DNA of 64,000 nt from Hallerella sp964501065 (GTDB lineage Bacteria > Fibrobacterota > Fibrobacteria > Fibrobacterales > Fibrobacteraceae), in NCBI GenBank assembly GCA_964501065.1, contig CAZCRF010000002.1, forward strand, positions 73,379-137,378. Reading direction: 5' to 3'. Below are positions 34,000 through 42,076 of this stretch, one piece after another (the stretch's first letter is position 1; every line of letters starts with the position of its first letter). Under the pieces are notes generated by a model. That model searched no databases. It had not been told where the DNA came from and saw only the letters and a list, made by a program, of their open reading frames with translations. The position numbers and the translations under genes are program-made.

Positions 34000-35283
34000 A
34001 TGAATATTTTGGTCGTCGGCAGCGGCGGTCGCGAAAATGCGATTGCCTTGGCTGTCAAAAAATCTCCTCTTTGCTCGAATTTGGTGTCTGCGCCGGGAAA
34101 TCCGGGGATGGAACGCCTCGGGAAATGTCTCCCCGTCGACGTGGCGTCGCCGTCGGCCATCGCGGATTTGGCTGTAAGGGAAAAGATTGACTTGACCATC
34201 ATCGGACCGGAAGTCCCCTTGGTGAACGGCGTTGTCGATGAATTCCGCGCCCGAGGGCTTCGCGCGTTCGGCCCGGTGAAGGGGGCGGCCGCCTTGGAAG
34301 GGAGCAAGGCTTTTTCCAAGAATTTCATGAAGAAATACGGGATTCCGACTGCCGCCTACGAAACATTTTCCGAGTTGGATGCCGCTTTGGATTTTTTGAA
34401 GGGGCATCCCGCCCCGATTGTCGTCAAGGCTTCGGGGCTTGCCGCCGGGAAAGGCGCGGTCGTCTGCATGACGGATGCGGAAGCCGCCAGCGCCGTTGAA
34501 GAAATGCTCGGGGAAAAGGCCGTTTTCGGCGAATCCGGCAAGACGGTCGTCATTGAAGAATTCATGGAAGGGGAAGAGGCGTCCCTTTTTGCCGTTTGCG
34601 ACGGGAAGGATTATGTCCTGCTTTCTTCCGCTCAAGACCACAAACGCGTTTTCGACGGGGACAAGGGACCGAATACCGGTGGAATGGGAGCTTATGCGCC
34701 GGCACCCGTCGTCACGCCGGAAATCCTCGCGCAAGTCAAGGAGAAAATCATCGAGCCGACCCTTTCGGGAATGTCGGCGGAAGGTTTCCCTTATACGGGA
34801 GTGCTCTACGTCGGCATCATGGTGACGAAGGACGGACCCAAGGTCGTGGAATACAATTGCCGTTTGGGCGATCCGGAATGCCAAGTGGTGCTGCCCGTCT
34901 ACGACGGTGACGTTCTGGCCCTGTTTGACGCTGCGGAACGGGGGGAACTTCGGAACTTCCAGGCTGCCGAACAGCCCAAGGGGGCTGCGGCTGTCGTCGT
35001 CATGGCGAGCGCCGGTTATCCGGGGAGTTACGCCAAGGGCAAGGAAATTTCGGGAATCGAAGAGGCGGAGGCCCTCGGCGCCGCCGTCGTCCATGCGGGA
35101 ACGCGCTCCCAGGATGGAAAGCTCTTGACTTCGGGCGGGCGCGTCTTGGGGGTCGTCGGGATGGGGAAAGACCTCCGCGCCGCTTTGGACAAGGCTTATG
35201 AAGGATGTGGGAAGATTCGCTTCGAAGGGGCGTTCTTTCGCAAGGACATTGGACAAAAAGGACTTTCAAAATGCAAGAATTGA
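34000..35283 (+). CDS. purD: Phosphoribosylamine-glycine ligase
   Basis: Second step of purine synthesis (ATP + phosphoribosylamine + glycine). 427 residues, ATP-grasp fold. Motifs: VVGSGGRENAIALAV (usually GGREHA), SAPGNPGMERLGK, IIGPEVPLVNG, VVKASGLAAGKGAVV, DHKRVFDGDKGPNTGGMGAY, EYNCRLGDPECQ. Only seven bases after rseP; overlaps purE by 13 bases. Confidence 0.97.
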   Translation: MNILVVGSGGRENAIALAVKKSPLCSNLVSAPGNPGMERLGKCLPVDVASPSAIADLAVREKIDLTIIGPEVPLVNGVVDEFRARGLRAFGPVKGAAALEGSKAFSKNFMKKYGIPTAAYETFSELDAALDFLKGHPAPIVVKASGLAAGKGAVVCMTDAEAASAVEEMLGEKAVFGESGKTVVIEEFMEGEEASLFAVCDGKDYVLLSSAQDHKRVFDGDKGPNTGGMGAYAPAPVVTPEILAQVKEKIIEPTLSGMSAEGFPYTGVLYVGIMVTKDGPKVVEYNCRLGDPECQVVLPVYDGDVLALFDAAERGELRNFQAAEQPKGAAAVVVMASAGYPGSYAKGKEISGIEEAEALGAAVVHAGTRSQDGKLLTSGGRVLGVVGMGKDLRAALDKAYEGCGKIRFEGAFFRKDIGQKGLSKCKN

Positions 35284-35744
35284 ATCGACCGTTGGTCGGC
35301 ATTGTCACGGGCAGCGCTTCGGACAAGGCGATTGTCGACAAGGTGACTTCCGTATTGGACTCTTTTGGCGTGGCGTGGGAATACAACGTCCTTTCCGCAC
35401 ACCGCACCCCGAACAAGACGGCGAAGTACGCCCGGGAGGCGGAAAACCGCGGAGTCCAAGTCTTGGTGGGCATCGCCGGGCTTGCCGCCGCCCTTCCCGG
35501 AACCCTTGCGGCTCACACGACCCTTCCCGTGATAGGCGTCCCCGGAGACGGCGGTCCCCTTTCCGGCGTTGACGCTCTCCATTCGATTGTACAAATGCCG
35601 TCCGGTATCCCCGTGGCGACGGTCGGAATCGGGAACGGGAAAAATGCGGCTTATTTGGCTATCGCCATCTTGGCCCTTTCGCATCCGGAAATTCACCAAA
35701 AGTTGGTGGAATACCGCCGTTCCTTGGGTGATTCGGAGCTGTGA
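35271..35744 (+). CDS. purE: N5-carboxyaminoimidazole ribonucleotide mutase, class I PurE
   Basis: Moves the carboxyl group of N5-CAIR to give CAIR in purine synthesis. 157 residues, a typical class I length. GIVTGSASDKAIVDK, YNVLSAHRTPNK and IAGLAAALPG are diagnostic. The ATG at 35271 lies inside the end of purD. No purK was seen in the window. Confidence 0.95.
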   Translation: MQELNRPLVGIVTGSASDKAIVDKVTSVLDSFGVAWEYNVLSAHRTPNKTAKYAREAENRGVQVLVGIAGLAAALPGTLAAHTTLPVIGVPGDGGPLSGVDALHSIVQMPSGIPVATVGIGNGKNAAYLAIAILALSHPEIHQKLVEYRRSLGDSEL

Positions 35745-36508
35745 AACGGATTGCTCTACTGCTCTTTGGGCTGGTTTCCGCCTCTTTTGCCGCTCCGGGC
35801 GTACATCTCCCGTGGGCGGAGGGGGAGCGGTTGACTTACCGATTGAGTTGGGGGTTCATCACGGCGGGGGCTGCCGATATGGACGCCGTCCCCCGGGATG
35901 ATGGGAAAATCGAATTCATCAGCGTGGCGCGGAACAACGGCGCGTTCAAGGCCATTTATCCTGTTGCGGATACGATTCACACCGTGTCCGACGCCAAGAC
36001 CTTGTTGCCGGATTTGTTCAAGAAAGTGCTGAATGAAGGTTCCTACCACAGTTCGTCGCACATCCTGTTCGACAGAATTGCGCAAAAAGCCGTTCTTTCG
36101 GACACGGTCTTCGAAAATTCCCGTCGGGAAACGGTCAAATCGCGGATAGACACGACTGTCTCGCTCAAAGGTTTCGAACATTGCGTGATTTCGGCGTTTT
36201 ATCGCGTCCGCAGCATGGATTTGGTCGGCAAGAAGGACACTTATTTTTCGGCGGTCAGCGGAAAGAAGCGTTATTCCCTGCAGGTCGTCGTCCACGGGAA
36301 GGAGACTGTCGAAACCGATTTGGGGACGTTCGAGTGCTTCAAGGTCGAACCGATGCTCGGGGATGACGGGGCGTTCAAGGCGGCCGGGCGGCTTTTTATC
36401 TGGATTACGGCCGATGAGCGGCGGCTGCCCGTTTTGATGCGCGTCAAGATTCCCATCGGTTCCATCAAGGGGGAGCTTGTCCAATTTCGCCAAGGACCGC
36501 AGAAATAG
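35741..36508 (+). CDS. DUF3108 family exported protein
   Basis: 255 residues with a signal peptide (IALLLFGLVSASFA). The early WAEGERLTYRLSWGFITAGAA segment and the KVEPMLGDDGAFKAAGRLFIW segment match the DUF3108 pattern (a beta-rich periplasmic or outer-membrane-associated protein of unknown role). It starts at GTG 35741, overlapping the purE stop (GTGA), so it is translated with the purine genes although unrelated in function. Confidence 0.8.
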   Translation: MKRIALLLFGLVSASFAAPGVHLPWAEGERLTYRLSWGFITAGAADMDAVPRDDGKIEFISVARNNGAFKAIYPVADTIHTVSDAKTLLPDLFKKVLNEGSYHSSSHILFDRIAQKAVLSDTVFENSRRETVKSRIDTTVSLKGFEHCVISAFYRVRSMDLVGKKDTYFSAVSGKKRYSLQVVVHGKETVETDLGTFECFKVEPMLGDDGAFKAAGRLFIWITADERRLPVLMRVKIPIGSIKGELVQFRQGPQK

Positions 36509-36549
36509 CGATTTTGAATCCCGTTCAAATTCTTTTTACACAAATATTT

Positions 36550-36579
36550 TTGCACTCATTTTTGAGAATAAACTATATT
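36550..36579 (+). promoter_or_regulatory. Promoter of the 36622 outer-membrane protein gene
   Basis: TTGCAC (36550-36555), 18 bp, TATATT (36574-36579). Confidence 0.65.
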
Positions 36580-36621
36580 GAATGCGGAACTGTTCTATCC
36601 TTCAATAGAGGCTCTTGAGTC

Positions 36622-37551
36622 ATGTTAAAAAAGTTTAGCGTTTTCTTCTTTGCTTTGACGGTTGCCGGCTTTGCGCAAGATGACTTTGGCGGTTTTGGCG
36701 ATGCATCGGATAATTCCGCCTATACGGCTGCATCCGACGAAGACGATTCCGGGGAAACGGTCTTGCAGAAACGTCGCCGTGCTGCAGGCGGAAGCGTCCA
36801 GGCGGCGGATGGCGAAGGCTCGGCTTTCGAAGAGTCCGACTCCCGTGCCGCCGACCGCGCCAAGCGGCGTGAATTTGAAAAGGATCAGCGGTTGGACGAA
36901 TTTGCAAACAATTTGCGCCGCCGCGATTGGTTGAAGGATCGTCTGGTCTTTGAAATCGGAATGGGCTCGCGTCAGCCGGTGATGGGTGAAACGGGACTCG
37001 GCATGGGGTTCGGTTTCGGGGCGGAATACATCACCCGGTGGCATTTGGCCCTTTACGGCTCCTTTGGATTCATCCCCAGCGGTGACGATCCGGACTTCTC
37101 CAATTTCACTCTCGAAGGCGGTACGGGTTGGAAGGTCGGTTTGAACTATTACCTGTTCCCCAAGAACCCGCTGCACTTGGGCTTTTCCGCTTCTTACGGG
37201 ACTGTCTATTTTGACCATGCGGTTCTCGCCGACTCCACGAACGATTATACGCGCGAGTTGATTTCGACGATGGGCTTCCAGTTCGACGTGCTCATCACCT
37301 ATCTCACGGATGAATGGTATTACCTCCAGTTTGCCATCGGCATGTATTATGCGCCGAACGCTTACGACGACTCCCATGAAAAGAACCGCGCCGGCAAGAA
37401 TGTCTCTCGGGTGATTGACAGCGACGGCATTTCCAAGTTCGGGCTTGTTTTCGGCATCACGATCGGCTTTGCCCTGCCGGAATTCTTCCCGGACGCGACG
37501 GAAATCCGGCGGCGTGAACGCGAAAAGAAATATGCGGACGAGGACTATTGA
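36622..37551 (+). CDS. Predicted outer-membrane barrel protein with a charged N-terminal region
   Basis: 309 residues. A signal peptide (FFFALTVAGFA) is followed by about 85 charged, low-complexity residues (acidic, then KRRRAAGG and RAKRREFEKDQR). A small barrel of eight or so strands follows from about residue 105 (VFEIGMGSRQPVMGETGLGM, WHLALYGSFGFIPSG, NYYLFPKNPLHLGFSASYGT), then a charged C-terminal tail. No family recognised. Own promoter and terminator. Confidence 0.7.
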   Translation: MLKKFSVFFFALTVAGFAQDDFGGFGDASDNSAYTAASDEDDSGETVLQKRRRAAGGSVQAADGEGSAFEESDSRAADRAKRREFEKDQRLDEFANNLRRRDWLKDRLVFEIGMGSRQPVMGETGLGMGFGFGAEYITRWHLALYGSFGFIPSGDDPDFSNFTLEGGTGWKVGLNYYLFPKNPLHLGFSASYGTVYFDHAVLADSTNDYTRELISTMGFQFDVLITYLTDEWYYLQFAIGMYYAPNAYDDSHEKNRAGKNVSRVIDSDGISKFGLVFGITIGFALPEFFPDATEIRRREREKKYADEDY

Positions 37552-37564
37552 TTTTTAAGGGAAG

Positions 37565-37588
37565 AGCGGACGGAAGTCCGCTTTTTTG
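37565..37588 (+). terminator. Rho-independent terminator after the 36622 gene
   Basis: AGCGGAC (37565-37571) and GTCCGCT (37576-37582) around GGAA, then six T. Confidence 0.9.
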
Positions 37589-37602
37589 TTGCCGATGAAG
37601 CC

Positions 37603-37631
37603 TTGAAGCTCTGTTGAAATAATTCTATATT
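37603..37631 (+). promoter_or_regulatory. Promoter of tRNA-Arg
   Basis: TTGAAG (37603-37608), 17 bp, TATATT (37626-37631), 14 bp before the tRNA. Confidence 0.75.
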
Positions 37632-37645
37632 CAAACCGCTCTGTT

Positions 37646-37719
37646 GTCCGCGTAGCTCAATTGGATAGAGTGTCAGTTTCCGAAACTGAAGGTCGCGAGT
37701 TCGACTCTCGCCGTGGGCA
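37646..37719 (+). tRNA. tRNA-Arg (anticodon CCG)
   Basis: Acceptor GTCCGCG pairs with CGTGGGC (two G-T pairs), D arm GCTC-GAGT region, anticodon stem TCAGT-ACTGA around TTCCGAA (anticodon CCG), T arm GCGAG-TTCGACT-CTCGC, discriminator A. CCA is not encoded. Confidence 0.96.
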
Positions 37720-37723
37720 CTGC

Positions 37724-37756
37724 AAACGCACCGGGAAACCGGTGCGTTTCTGTTTG
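37724..37756 (+). terminator. Rho-independent terminator of tRNA-Arg
   Basis: AAACGCACCGG pairs perfectly with CCGGTGCGTTT around GAAA, followed by a T-rich tail. From 37757 to 38036 no gene was found; the region is AT-rich with a -10-like TATATT at 37995-38000. Confidence 0.85.
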
Positions 37757-38036
37757 TGGAGAATCGATTTGTTGAGCTGTTTTTTGAGAGATGCGCGTCA
37801 AACAGTGGCAAATTTCGGGGCAAAATGTTGCGAATCGACGTCCCGGACGATTTTTTCGACGGCAAAAATGGAAAATTTTGCATTTTTTGGGAAAAATAAG
37901 GCTGTAAAATCCTTTTATACTATGGAAATTCTCCGTTGCGAATTTGGCGGTGGACGACCCTTGTTTTCCTTTCTCCGATTGTATCGCTTTTTGCTATATT
38001 TTCGGGGAATTGAAAATTTGAGCTGAATCTTGTTCC

Positions 38037-38120
38037 TGTATTGAAAAGTCTGGTACGCTTTACGTTAGCAGGGACAGGATGTCGCTTTTTGCTAACGGGT
38101 TTACCAGAGCCTTCAATACA
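38037..38120 (+). promoter_or_regulatory. Nested four-helix structured element upstream of a small-protein cluster
   Basis: Four coaxial complementary segments with perfect pairing: 38037-38045 with 38112-38120 (9 bp), 38049-38055 with 38102-38108 (7 bp), 38063-38070 with 38090-38097 (8 bp), and GACA (38073-38076) with TGTC (38080-38083). The internal loops are short and asymmetric. It lies about 30 nt after a likely transcription start (TATATT at 37995-38000) and 90 nt before the first small gene. It could be a riboswitch or attenuator, a small RNA, or a palindromic repeat; the sequence alone does not decide. Confidence 0.6.
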
Positions 38121-38209
38121 TAAGCCTCGCGACTCTGCACCTTTTTTGTGGAAATCGTACAAAGTCCGAGGAGGCTGCTTGCAATCCGCGTTTGCGGAAA
38201 GGAGAAAAG

Positions 38210-38410
38210 ATGAGTCGACTGTCCGTCGCTGCGTTCGCGGCATTTGGGTGTGTTTTCCTTTTGGGATGCGCCGGAACAGGATCGAGGTGTGAGCAATTGC
38301 ACCCCGGATGCAGGTGGCATTGCGCCATGGAAAACGACTTTATGTTCCCCGGGTCCCAGTATGCGGACATGGTCTATCGGAACGCTTCCGTCGAAAACTG
38401 CCATTGGTGA
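38210..38410 (+). CDS. Tiny Cys-rich lipoprotein, unknown
   Basis: 66 residues. Lipoprotein signal with lipobox LLGC (Cys20), then four more Cys in the mature part (CEQLHPGCRWHC and a final CHW). AAGGAG precedes the ATG at 38210, just after a small hairpin CCGC-GTTT-GCGG. First of four short exported proteins in tandem. Confidence 0.7.
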   Translation: MSRLSVAAFAAFGCVFLLGCAGTGSRCEQLHPGCRWHCAMENDFMFPGSQYADMVYRNASVENCHW

Positions 38411-38420
38411 AAGGTCAAAA

Positions 38421-38837
38421 ATGAAAAAGTTGTATATGATTGTCGTCTTGCTGTTCTCCGCCGCCGCGTTTGCGGACGAGTGCTATTTCCAGTCCCGTGC
38501 GACGTCTTACTATTTGAGACCCGCGCTAAAAAGGATTTCGTGCGCCACGTACCTAAGTGCTATGCAAGGTTCTTCCAATTACGCTGCGCTAATCGGCGAA
38601 GAGGGGAATCTGATTTTCGAGACCGACAATGAACGGTTCCTGATTGGCAAATTTTTCTATTCGTTGGAGATGCAAGACTATGTGCTTTACGGTTATATCG
38701 AGTTTTCTGGAGGAGTTCCCAATCGTTGCGAGACGACAAAGAGTTCCGGGGTTTGCAGCGCGTTTGATTACACGACTTTTGCGATTGCCTTCAAAAACTT
38801 TTTGCATTCACCGGAAAGGATCAAAATCAGGAGATAA
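38421..38837 (+). CDS. Small exported protein, unknown
   Basis: 138 residues. Signal peptide MKKLYMIVVLLFSAAAFA, then a mature part with four Cys (ECYFQSRATSYYLRP, ISCATYL, NRCETTKSSGVCSAFD). AAAGG lies before the ATG. Ten bases after the preceding gene and directly followed by the next. No family recognised. Confidence 0.7.
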   Translation: MKKLYMIVVLLFSAAAFADECYFQSRATSYYLRPALKRISCATYLSAMQGSSNYAALIGEEGNLIFETDNERFLIGKFFYSLEMQDYVLYGYIEFSGGVPNRCETTKSSGVCSAFDYTTFAIAFKNFLHSPERIKIRR

Positions 38838-38838
38838 G

Positions 38839-39075
38839 ATGCCGAAGAAACTTTTTTGCCTTTTCCTATTGGCTCTTGCCGCTTTTGCAAGCGCATACAA
38901 TTTCAAATGCCATTCGCGGAACGGCTGGTCTCCGGGGAATGGGCGTTACAATTACGAGGGGGAGTGGATTGGTTATTTCGGAGTCCGTGCGAGAGCCGGC
39001 GAATATGTGCTTTTTTATTATCCGAAGGGCGGCAAGGGCTATTGGTTTCACAGATATGACTGCATTGAACTTTGA
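38839..39075 (+). CDS. Small exported protein rich in Gly, Tyr and Trp, unknown
   Basis: 78 residues. Signal peptide ending AAFASA. The mature segment is basic and aromatic (FKCHSRNGWSPGNGRYNYEG, YYPKGGKGYWFHRYDC) with two Cys that could form one disulfide. AGGAG lies six bases before the ATG; it starts right after the stop of the previous gene. Confidence 0.65.
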   Translation: MPKKLFCLFLLALAAFASAYNFKCHSRNGWSPGNGRYNYEGEWIGYFGVRARAGEYVLFYYPKGGKGYWFHRYDCIEL

Positions 39076-39087
39076 CTGGGGGACGAG

Positions 39088-39327
39088 ATGAAAAATTCAC
39101 TCAAAGCGTTTCTGATTTGCCTTTGCCTGCTTTCGTTCGGCTGCGACGAGAGGGACGTCCGGAGTCGCTTGGAAAACGTGGTGGACGGACCGAGCGAGTT
39201 CGTCTTTCGGCAGACGTTCGAGATTCACGATTGGGGCGAGAAGGATTCCGTGCAACTGAGCTTGCGCTACCTCGGCAACGGGAAAATCTCCTATAGGATT
39301 TTCGAATGTGTAAATTTCTTTCTGTAA
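39088..39327 (+). CDS. Small lipoprotein, unknown
   Basis: 79 residues. Lipobox SFGC (Cys19). The mature part contains FVFRQTFEIHDWGEKDSVQL and ends in a hydrophobic FECVNFFL. Last of the four-gene cluster. A hairpin GGGGGA-GTCC-TCCCCC lies downstream at 39388-39403 but lacks a clear T tract. Confidence 0.65.
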   Translation: MKNSLKAFLICLCLLSFGCDERDVRSRLENVVDGPSEFVFRQTFEIHDWGEKDSVQLSLRYLGNGKISYRIFECVNFFL

Positions 39328-39412
39328 AATCAAAAGGGTCCGGAGAACTCGCCGTTTTTGGGCCGCAAATGACAAATATAGCTGTGAGGGGGAGTCCTCC
39401 CCCGGCTGCCCG

Positions 39413-40720
39413 TTAAGGAACAATCTTCCCGACGAGTTCGTGAGGTTCCGCGTCGATGATTTGCACTTGGCGGAATTCCCCCGGCGTGGCGTTGCCTTCG
39501 ACGATTTTCACGATGTCGTCGGAATCGAGGGAGTTGCCTTCCGTGCGGCCGAAGAAATGGTAATCGCTTTCTTCGGCGACTTCGTCGATCAGAACTTGGA
39601 CTTTTTTGCCGATGAGGGACTCGTTCGCCTCCAGGGAAATTTCCTCTTGGAGGTCGTTGATGGCGTCAAGCCTTGCGCGGGCGAGTTCCTCGGGGACGGG
39701 GGCTTCTTTGAGCTTCATCGCGGGAGTCCCTTCTTCGGGGCTGAAGACGAATCCGCCCAAATGCTCGAACCGGACGTCTTGAATCAGTCGCATCAGCTTT
39801 TCGAAATCTTCCTGCGTTTCGCCGGGAAAACCGACAAGGACCGTGGTGCGGAGGGTGACGTCCGGAATCCTTTCGCGGATGTCGCCGAGCATTTTCCTCA
39901 GGGATTTCTCGTCGTAACGCCGTCGCATCAGTTTGAGCATCCGGGTGCTGGCGTGCTGGATGGGCATGTCGACGTATTTGCAGAGGCGCGGTTCTGTCGC
40001 CATCAAGTCCAAAAGTTCGTCGTCGATGAATTCCGGATACCAGTACAGCGTCCGAATCCACGGGATGCGGGTCTCGCTCAAGATGGCCTTGAGGAGCTTT
40101 GCCAAGGAATCTCCGCGTTGTTTGCCGCGATCATGACCGTAGAAAGTCGTGTCTTGGGCGATGAGGGTCAGTTCCTTGACTCCTTGGGACTCGAGCTGCT
40201 TTGCTTCCCGGACGATGCTCTCGATGGAAAAGGAGACTTGCTTGCCTCGGATGTTGGGGATGGCGCAGAATGCGCACCGGCGGTCACAGCCTTCGGCGAT
40301 TTTCAGATAGGCGTGATGGGGATATTCGCCCAAGTTCAGGCGTGCCAGGTTTTCGGTTCCGCTAGACTTTTCACCGAGTCCCAGAACGTTCAGGATTTTT
40401 CCCGGCTGGTAAGTGCCTAGCCAGTAGTCGACTTCGGGGATTTCCTTGGGGAGTTCCGTGATATAACGCCCGGAAAGGCAGCCGGTCACGACGAGCTTTT
40501 GCGTGGGCGTCTTGACCTTGGCGAAGGAAAGGATCGTGTTGATGGATTCTTCTTTGGCGGCTTCGATGAATCCGCACGTATTGACTAAAATGAAATTCGC
40601 CTTGTCTATCGACTGTTCGGAAACGAAGCCGACCGAGAAAAGTTCGGCCAGGAGGTGTTCCGCATCCACTTGGTTCTTGGCGCAGCCTAGTTGGGCGGTG
40701 AAAATGTGCGGATGTTTCAA
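39413..40720 (-). CDS. rimO: Ribosomal protein S12 methylthiotransferase
   Basis: Radical-SAM enzyme that adds a methylthio group to an Asp of S12. 435 residues: N-terminal UPF0004 domain (TAQLGCAKNQVDAEHLL, LVNTCGFIEAAKEESI), radical-SAM CxxxCxxC in AEGCDRRCAFCAIP, then a C-terminal TRAM domain. GCAKNQVDAE and NTCGFI distinguish RimO from MiaB. TTG start at 40720 overlapping the upstream stop (TTGA). Confidence 0.95.
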   Translation of the reverse strand: MKHPHIFTAQLGCAKNQVDAEHLLAELFSVGFVSEQSIDKANFILVNTCGFIEAAKEESINTILSFAKVKTPTQKLVVTGCLSGRYITELPKEIPEVDYWLGTYQPGKILNVLGLGEKSSGTENLARLNLGEYPHHAYLKIAEGCDRRCAFCAIPNIRGKQVSFSIESIVREAKQLESQGVKELTLIAQDTTFYGHDRGKQRGDSLAKLLKAILSETRIPWIRTLYWYPEFIDDELLDLMATEPRLCKYVDMPIQHASTRMLKLMRRRYDEKSLRKMLGDIRERIPDVTLRTTVLVGFPGETQEDFEKLMRLIQDVRFEHLGGFVFSPEEGTPAMKLKEAPVPEELARARLDAINDLQEEISLEANESLIGKKVQVLIDEVAEESDYHFFGRTEGNSLDSDDIVKIVEGNATPGEFRQVQIIDAEPHELVGKIVP

Positions 40721-41577
40721 AAGGATTCCCAGTCGTCGTAAACTTCTTCGGAGGCGGGGGCTTGCTCTTGTGCCGCCGGTGCGGCTTCATTTGCGGCGGG
40801 CGGTTCCTGCGCGCCCGCTTGGGCGGAGTCCGCCTCGACTGCCGGAGCTTGTTCGGCGGCGGGCTGTTCCGGTTGCGGCTCTTGCGCGGGCATTTCGGCG
40901 GTTTCGCTCGGAGAGGCTTCCGTCTGCGGAGCGGGAGACTCTTCCGTTGCAGGTTCTTCCGGGACTGCTTCTGCGGATTCCGTGTAGGCTCCGGAATTGT
41001 TGTAAGAGTCGGAATGATTGTAGGAGTTGGAACTTTCCGCGGGTTCCGGGGATCCGACCTTGTCGTTCGCCCGGTTGTCTATCCACCAGGCGAATCCCAG
41101 CGGTCCGAGGGACGATTTGCCGAAGTTCCGGGCTGCGTCTGTCGTTTTGAAGTAGCCGACGCGGACGCGGTAATAAGTCCCTTCGAGTTCCCCGGGGTTT
41201 TCCACTTGGGCGAGGTAGGCGCGGATGCCCTTGCTCTCGAGTTGCTTCAAAATGGCCTGGGCGTTGCGCTTTGAAGGTTGGATGCTCACTTGGATGGTGA
41301 TTTGCCCTTCTTTCCCGGGTTGCGCGGAGTCGGGCTTGTCCAAGGTGAACGTGCCGTTTGGCAGGACGGAATCCGCTGAAAGGGACTCGATGGATTGGAG
41401 CGTCGGCATGGAGGCTTCTTTCTCCGCCACCGCTTGCTTTTCTGCCTGCACCTGCTTGGCTTCCGTCTTTTTGGCAGGGGCGATTTCCGGTACGACTTCG
41501 CTTTCGTCGTTGCAGGCGCAAAGTGCCGCAATGAACAGTGCAGACCCGACAGCGATAAAGAATTTTGCCAACTTCAC
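40717..41577 (-). CDS. SPOR-domain lipoprotein
   Basis: 286 residues. The GTG at 41577 is chosen: AAGGAG lies seven bases upstream and the protein then begins with a lipoprotein signal ending ALCAC (Cys22). A TTG seven codons earlier would precede the ribosome site. The SPOR domain at about 90-165 (ITIQVSIQPSKRNAQAILKQ, GIRAYLAQ, YYRVRVGYFKTTDAARNFG) binds denuded septal glycan. The rest is a Glu/Ala/Pro-rich low-complexity tail. Co-transcribed with rimO. Possibly a division or envelope protein. Confidence 0.85.
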   Translation of the reverse strand: MKLAKFFIAVGSALFIAALCACNDESEVVPEIAPAKKTEAKQVQAEKQAVAEKEASMPTLQSIESLSADSVLPNGTFTLDKPDSAQPGKEGQITIQVSIQPSKRNAQAILKQLESKGIRAYLAQVENPGELEGTYYRVRVGYFKTTDAARNFGKSSLGPLGFAWWIDNRANDKVGSPEPAESSNSYNHSDSYNNSGAYTESAEAVPEEPATEESPAPQTEASPSETAEMPAQEPQPEQPAAEQAPAVEADSAQAGAQEPPAANEAAPAAQEQAPASEEVYDDWESF

Positions 41578-41695
41578 CTTTTTTCTCCTTGAATTCAAGC
41601 TTCAAAGGCCTTTTCTCCAAATATATATAAGTCTTTTGGGGTTTGGACGGCTTGTCATCCGTTGAAGCCGCTTTTTGCAAATGTTCCCGTTGCCC

Positions 41696-41724
41696 TTGAC
41701 GCTTTTCGGGGATTTAGGTATATT
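41696..41724 (+). promoter_or_regulatory. Promoter of rpsU
   Basis: TTGACG (41696-41701), 17 bp, TATATTTG beginning at 41719. Confidence 0.8.
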
Positions 41725-41760
41725 TGCGGCGCATTTCAAAATTTCAACCCGAGGAATCGA

Positions 41761-41970
41761 ATGATCGGTGTCGTAGTCAAACCCAATGAACCTTTTGAAC
41801 GCGCTCTCAAGCGTTTCACCAAGTCTTGCGAAAAGAACGGAATCATTTCCGACGTGAAGAAACGCCAGCGCTATGAAAAGCCTTCCGAAGAACGGAAGCG
41901 CGTCGAAACCGCCGCCCGCCGCAAGCGTTTGAAAGAGCTTGCCGAAGCGAATCGCAAACGTCTTTATTGA
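41761..41970 (+). CDS. rpsU: 30S ribosomal protein S21
   Basis: 69 residues. PFERALKRFTKSCEKNGIIS followed by a basic KKRQRYEKPSEERKR helix is the S21 pattern. GAGGA lies before the ATG at 41761. Single gene with its own promoter and terminator. Confidence 0.95.
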   Translation: MIGVVVKPNEPFERALKRFTKSCEKNGIISDVKKRQRYEKPSEERKRVETAARRKRLKELAEANRKRLY

Positions 41971-41990
41971 TTCGGGCTTTTTGAAATGCC

Positions 41991-42017
41991 AAGGGAAAGT
42001 GTTGAACTTTCCCTTTT
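41991..42017 (+). terminator. Rho-independent terminator of rpsU
   Basis: AAGGGAAAGT pairs with ACTTTCCCTT around GTTGA, ending in T. Confidence 0.85.
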
Positions 42018-42040
42018 GGTGTTTGTAAATTGTATATGTT

Positions 42041-42063
42041 CAAACGAATCCCCCGTTTGGGGG
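42041..42063 (+). promoter_or_regulatory. Two mutually exclusive hairpins abutting the yqeY ribosome site
   Basis: CAAACG (42041-42046) can pair with CGTTTG (42054-42059), or CCCCC (42050-42054) with GGGGG (42059-42063). The second ends one base before AAAGGA. It may modulate translation of the next gene. Confidence 0.35.
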
Positions 42064-42076
42064 AAAGGATATTCTT

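Noticed and set aside
37545..37883. Minus-strand open frame of 112 codons across tRNA-Arg
   Set aside because: Its GESRTRDLQFRKLTLYPIEL segment is the well-known spurious translation antisense to a tRNA-Arg gene; no ribosome site.
39371..39380. TATATTTG on the minus strand downstream of rimO as a gene promoter
   Set aside because: It points into the small-protein cluster in antisense with no open frame or -35; an antisense RNA is possible but unsupported.
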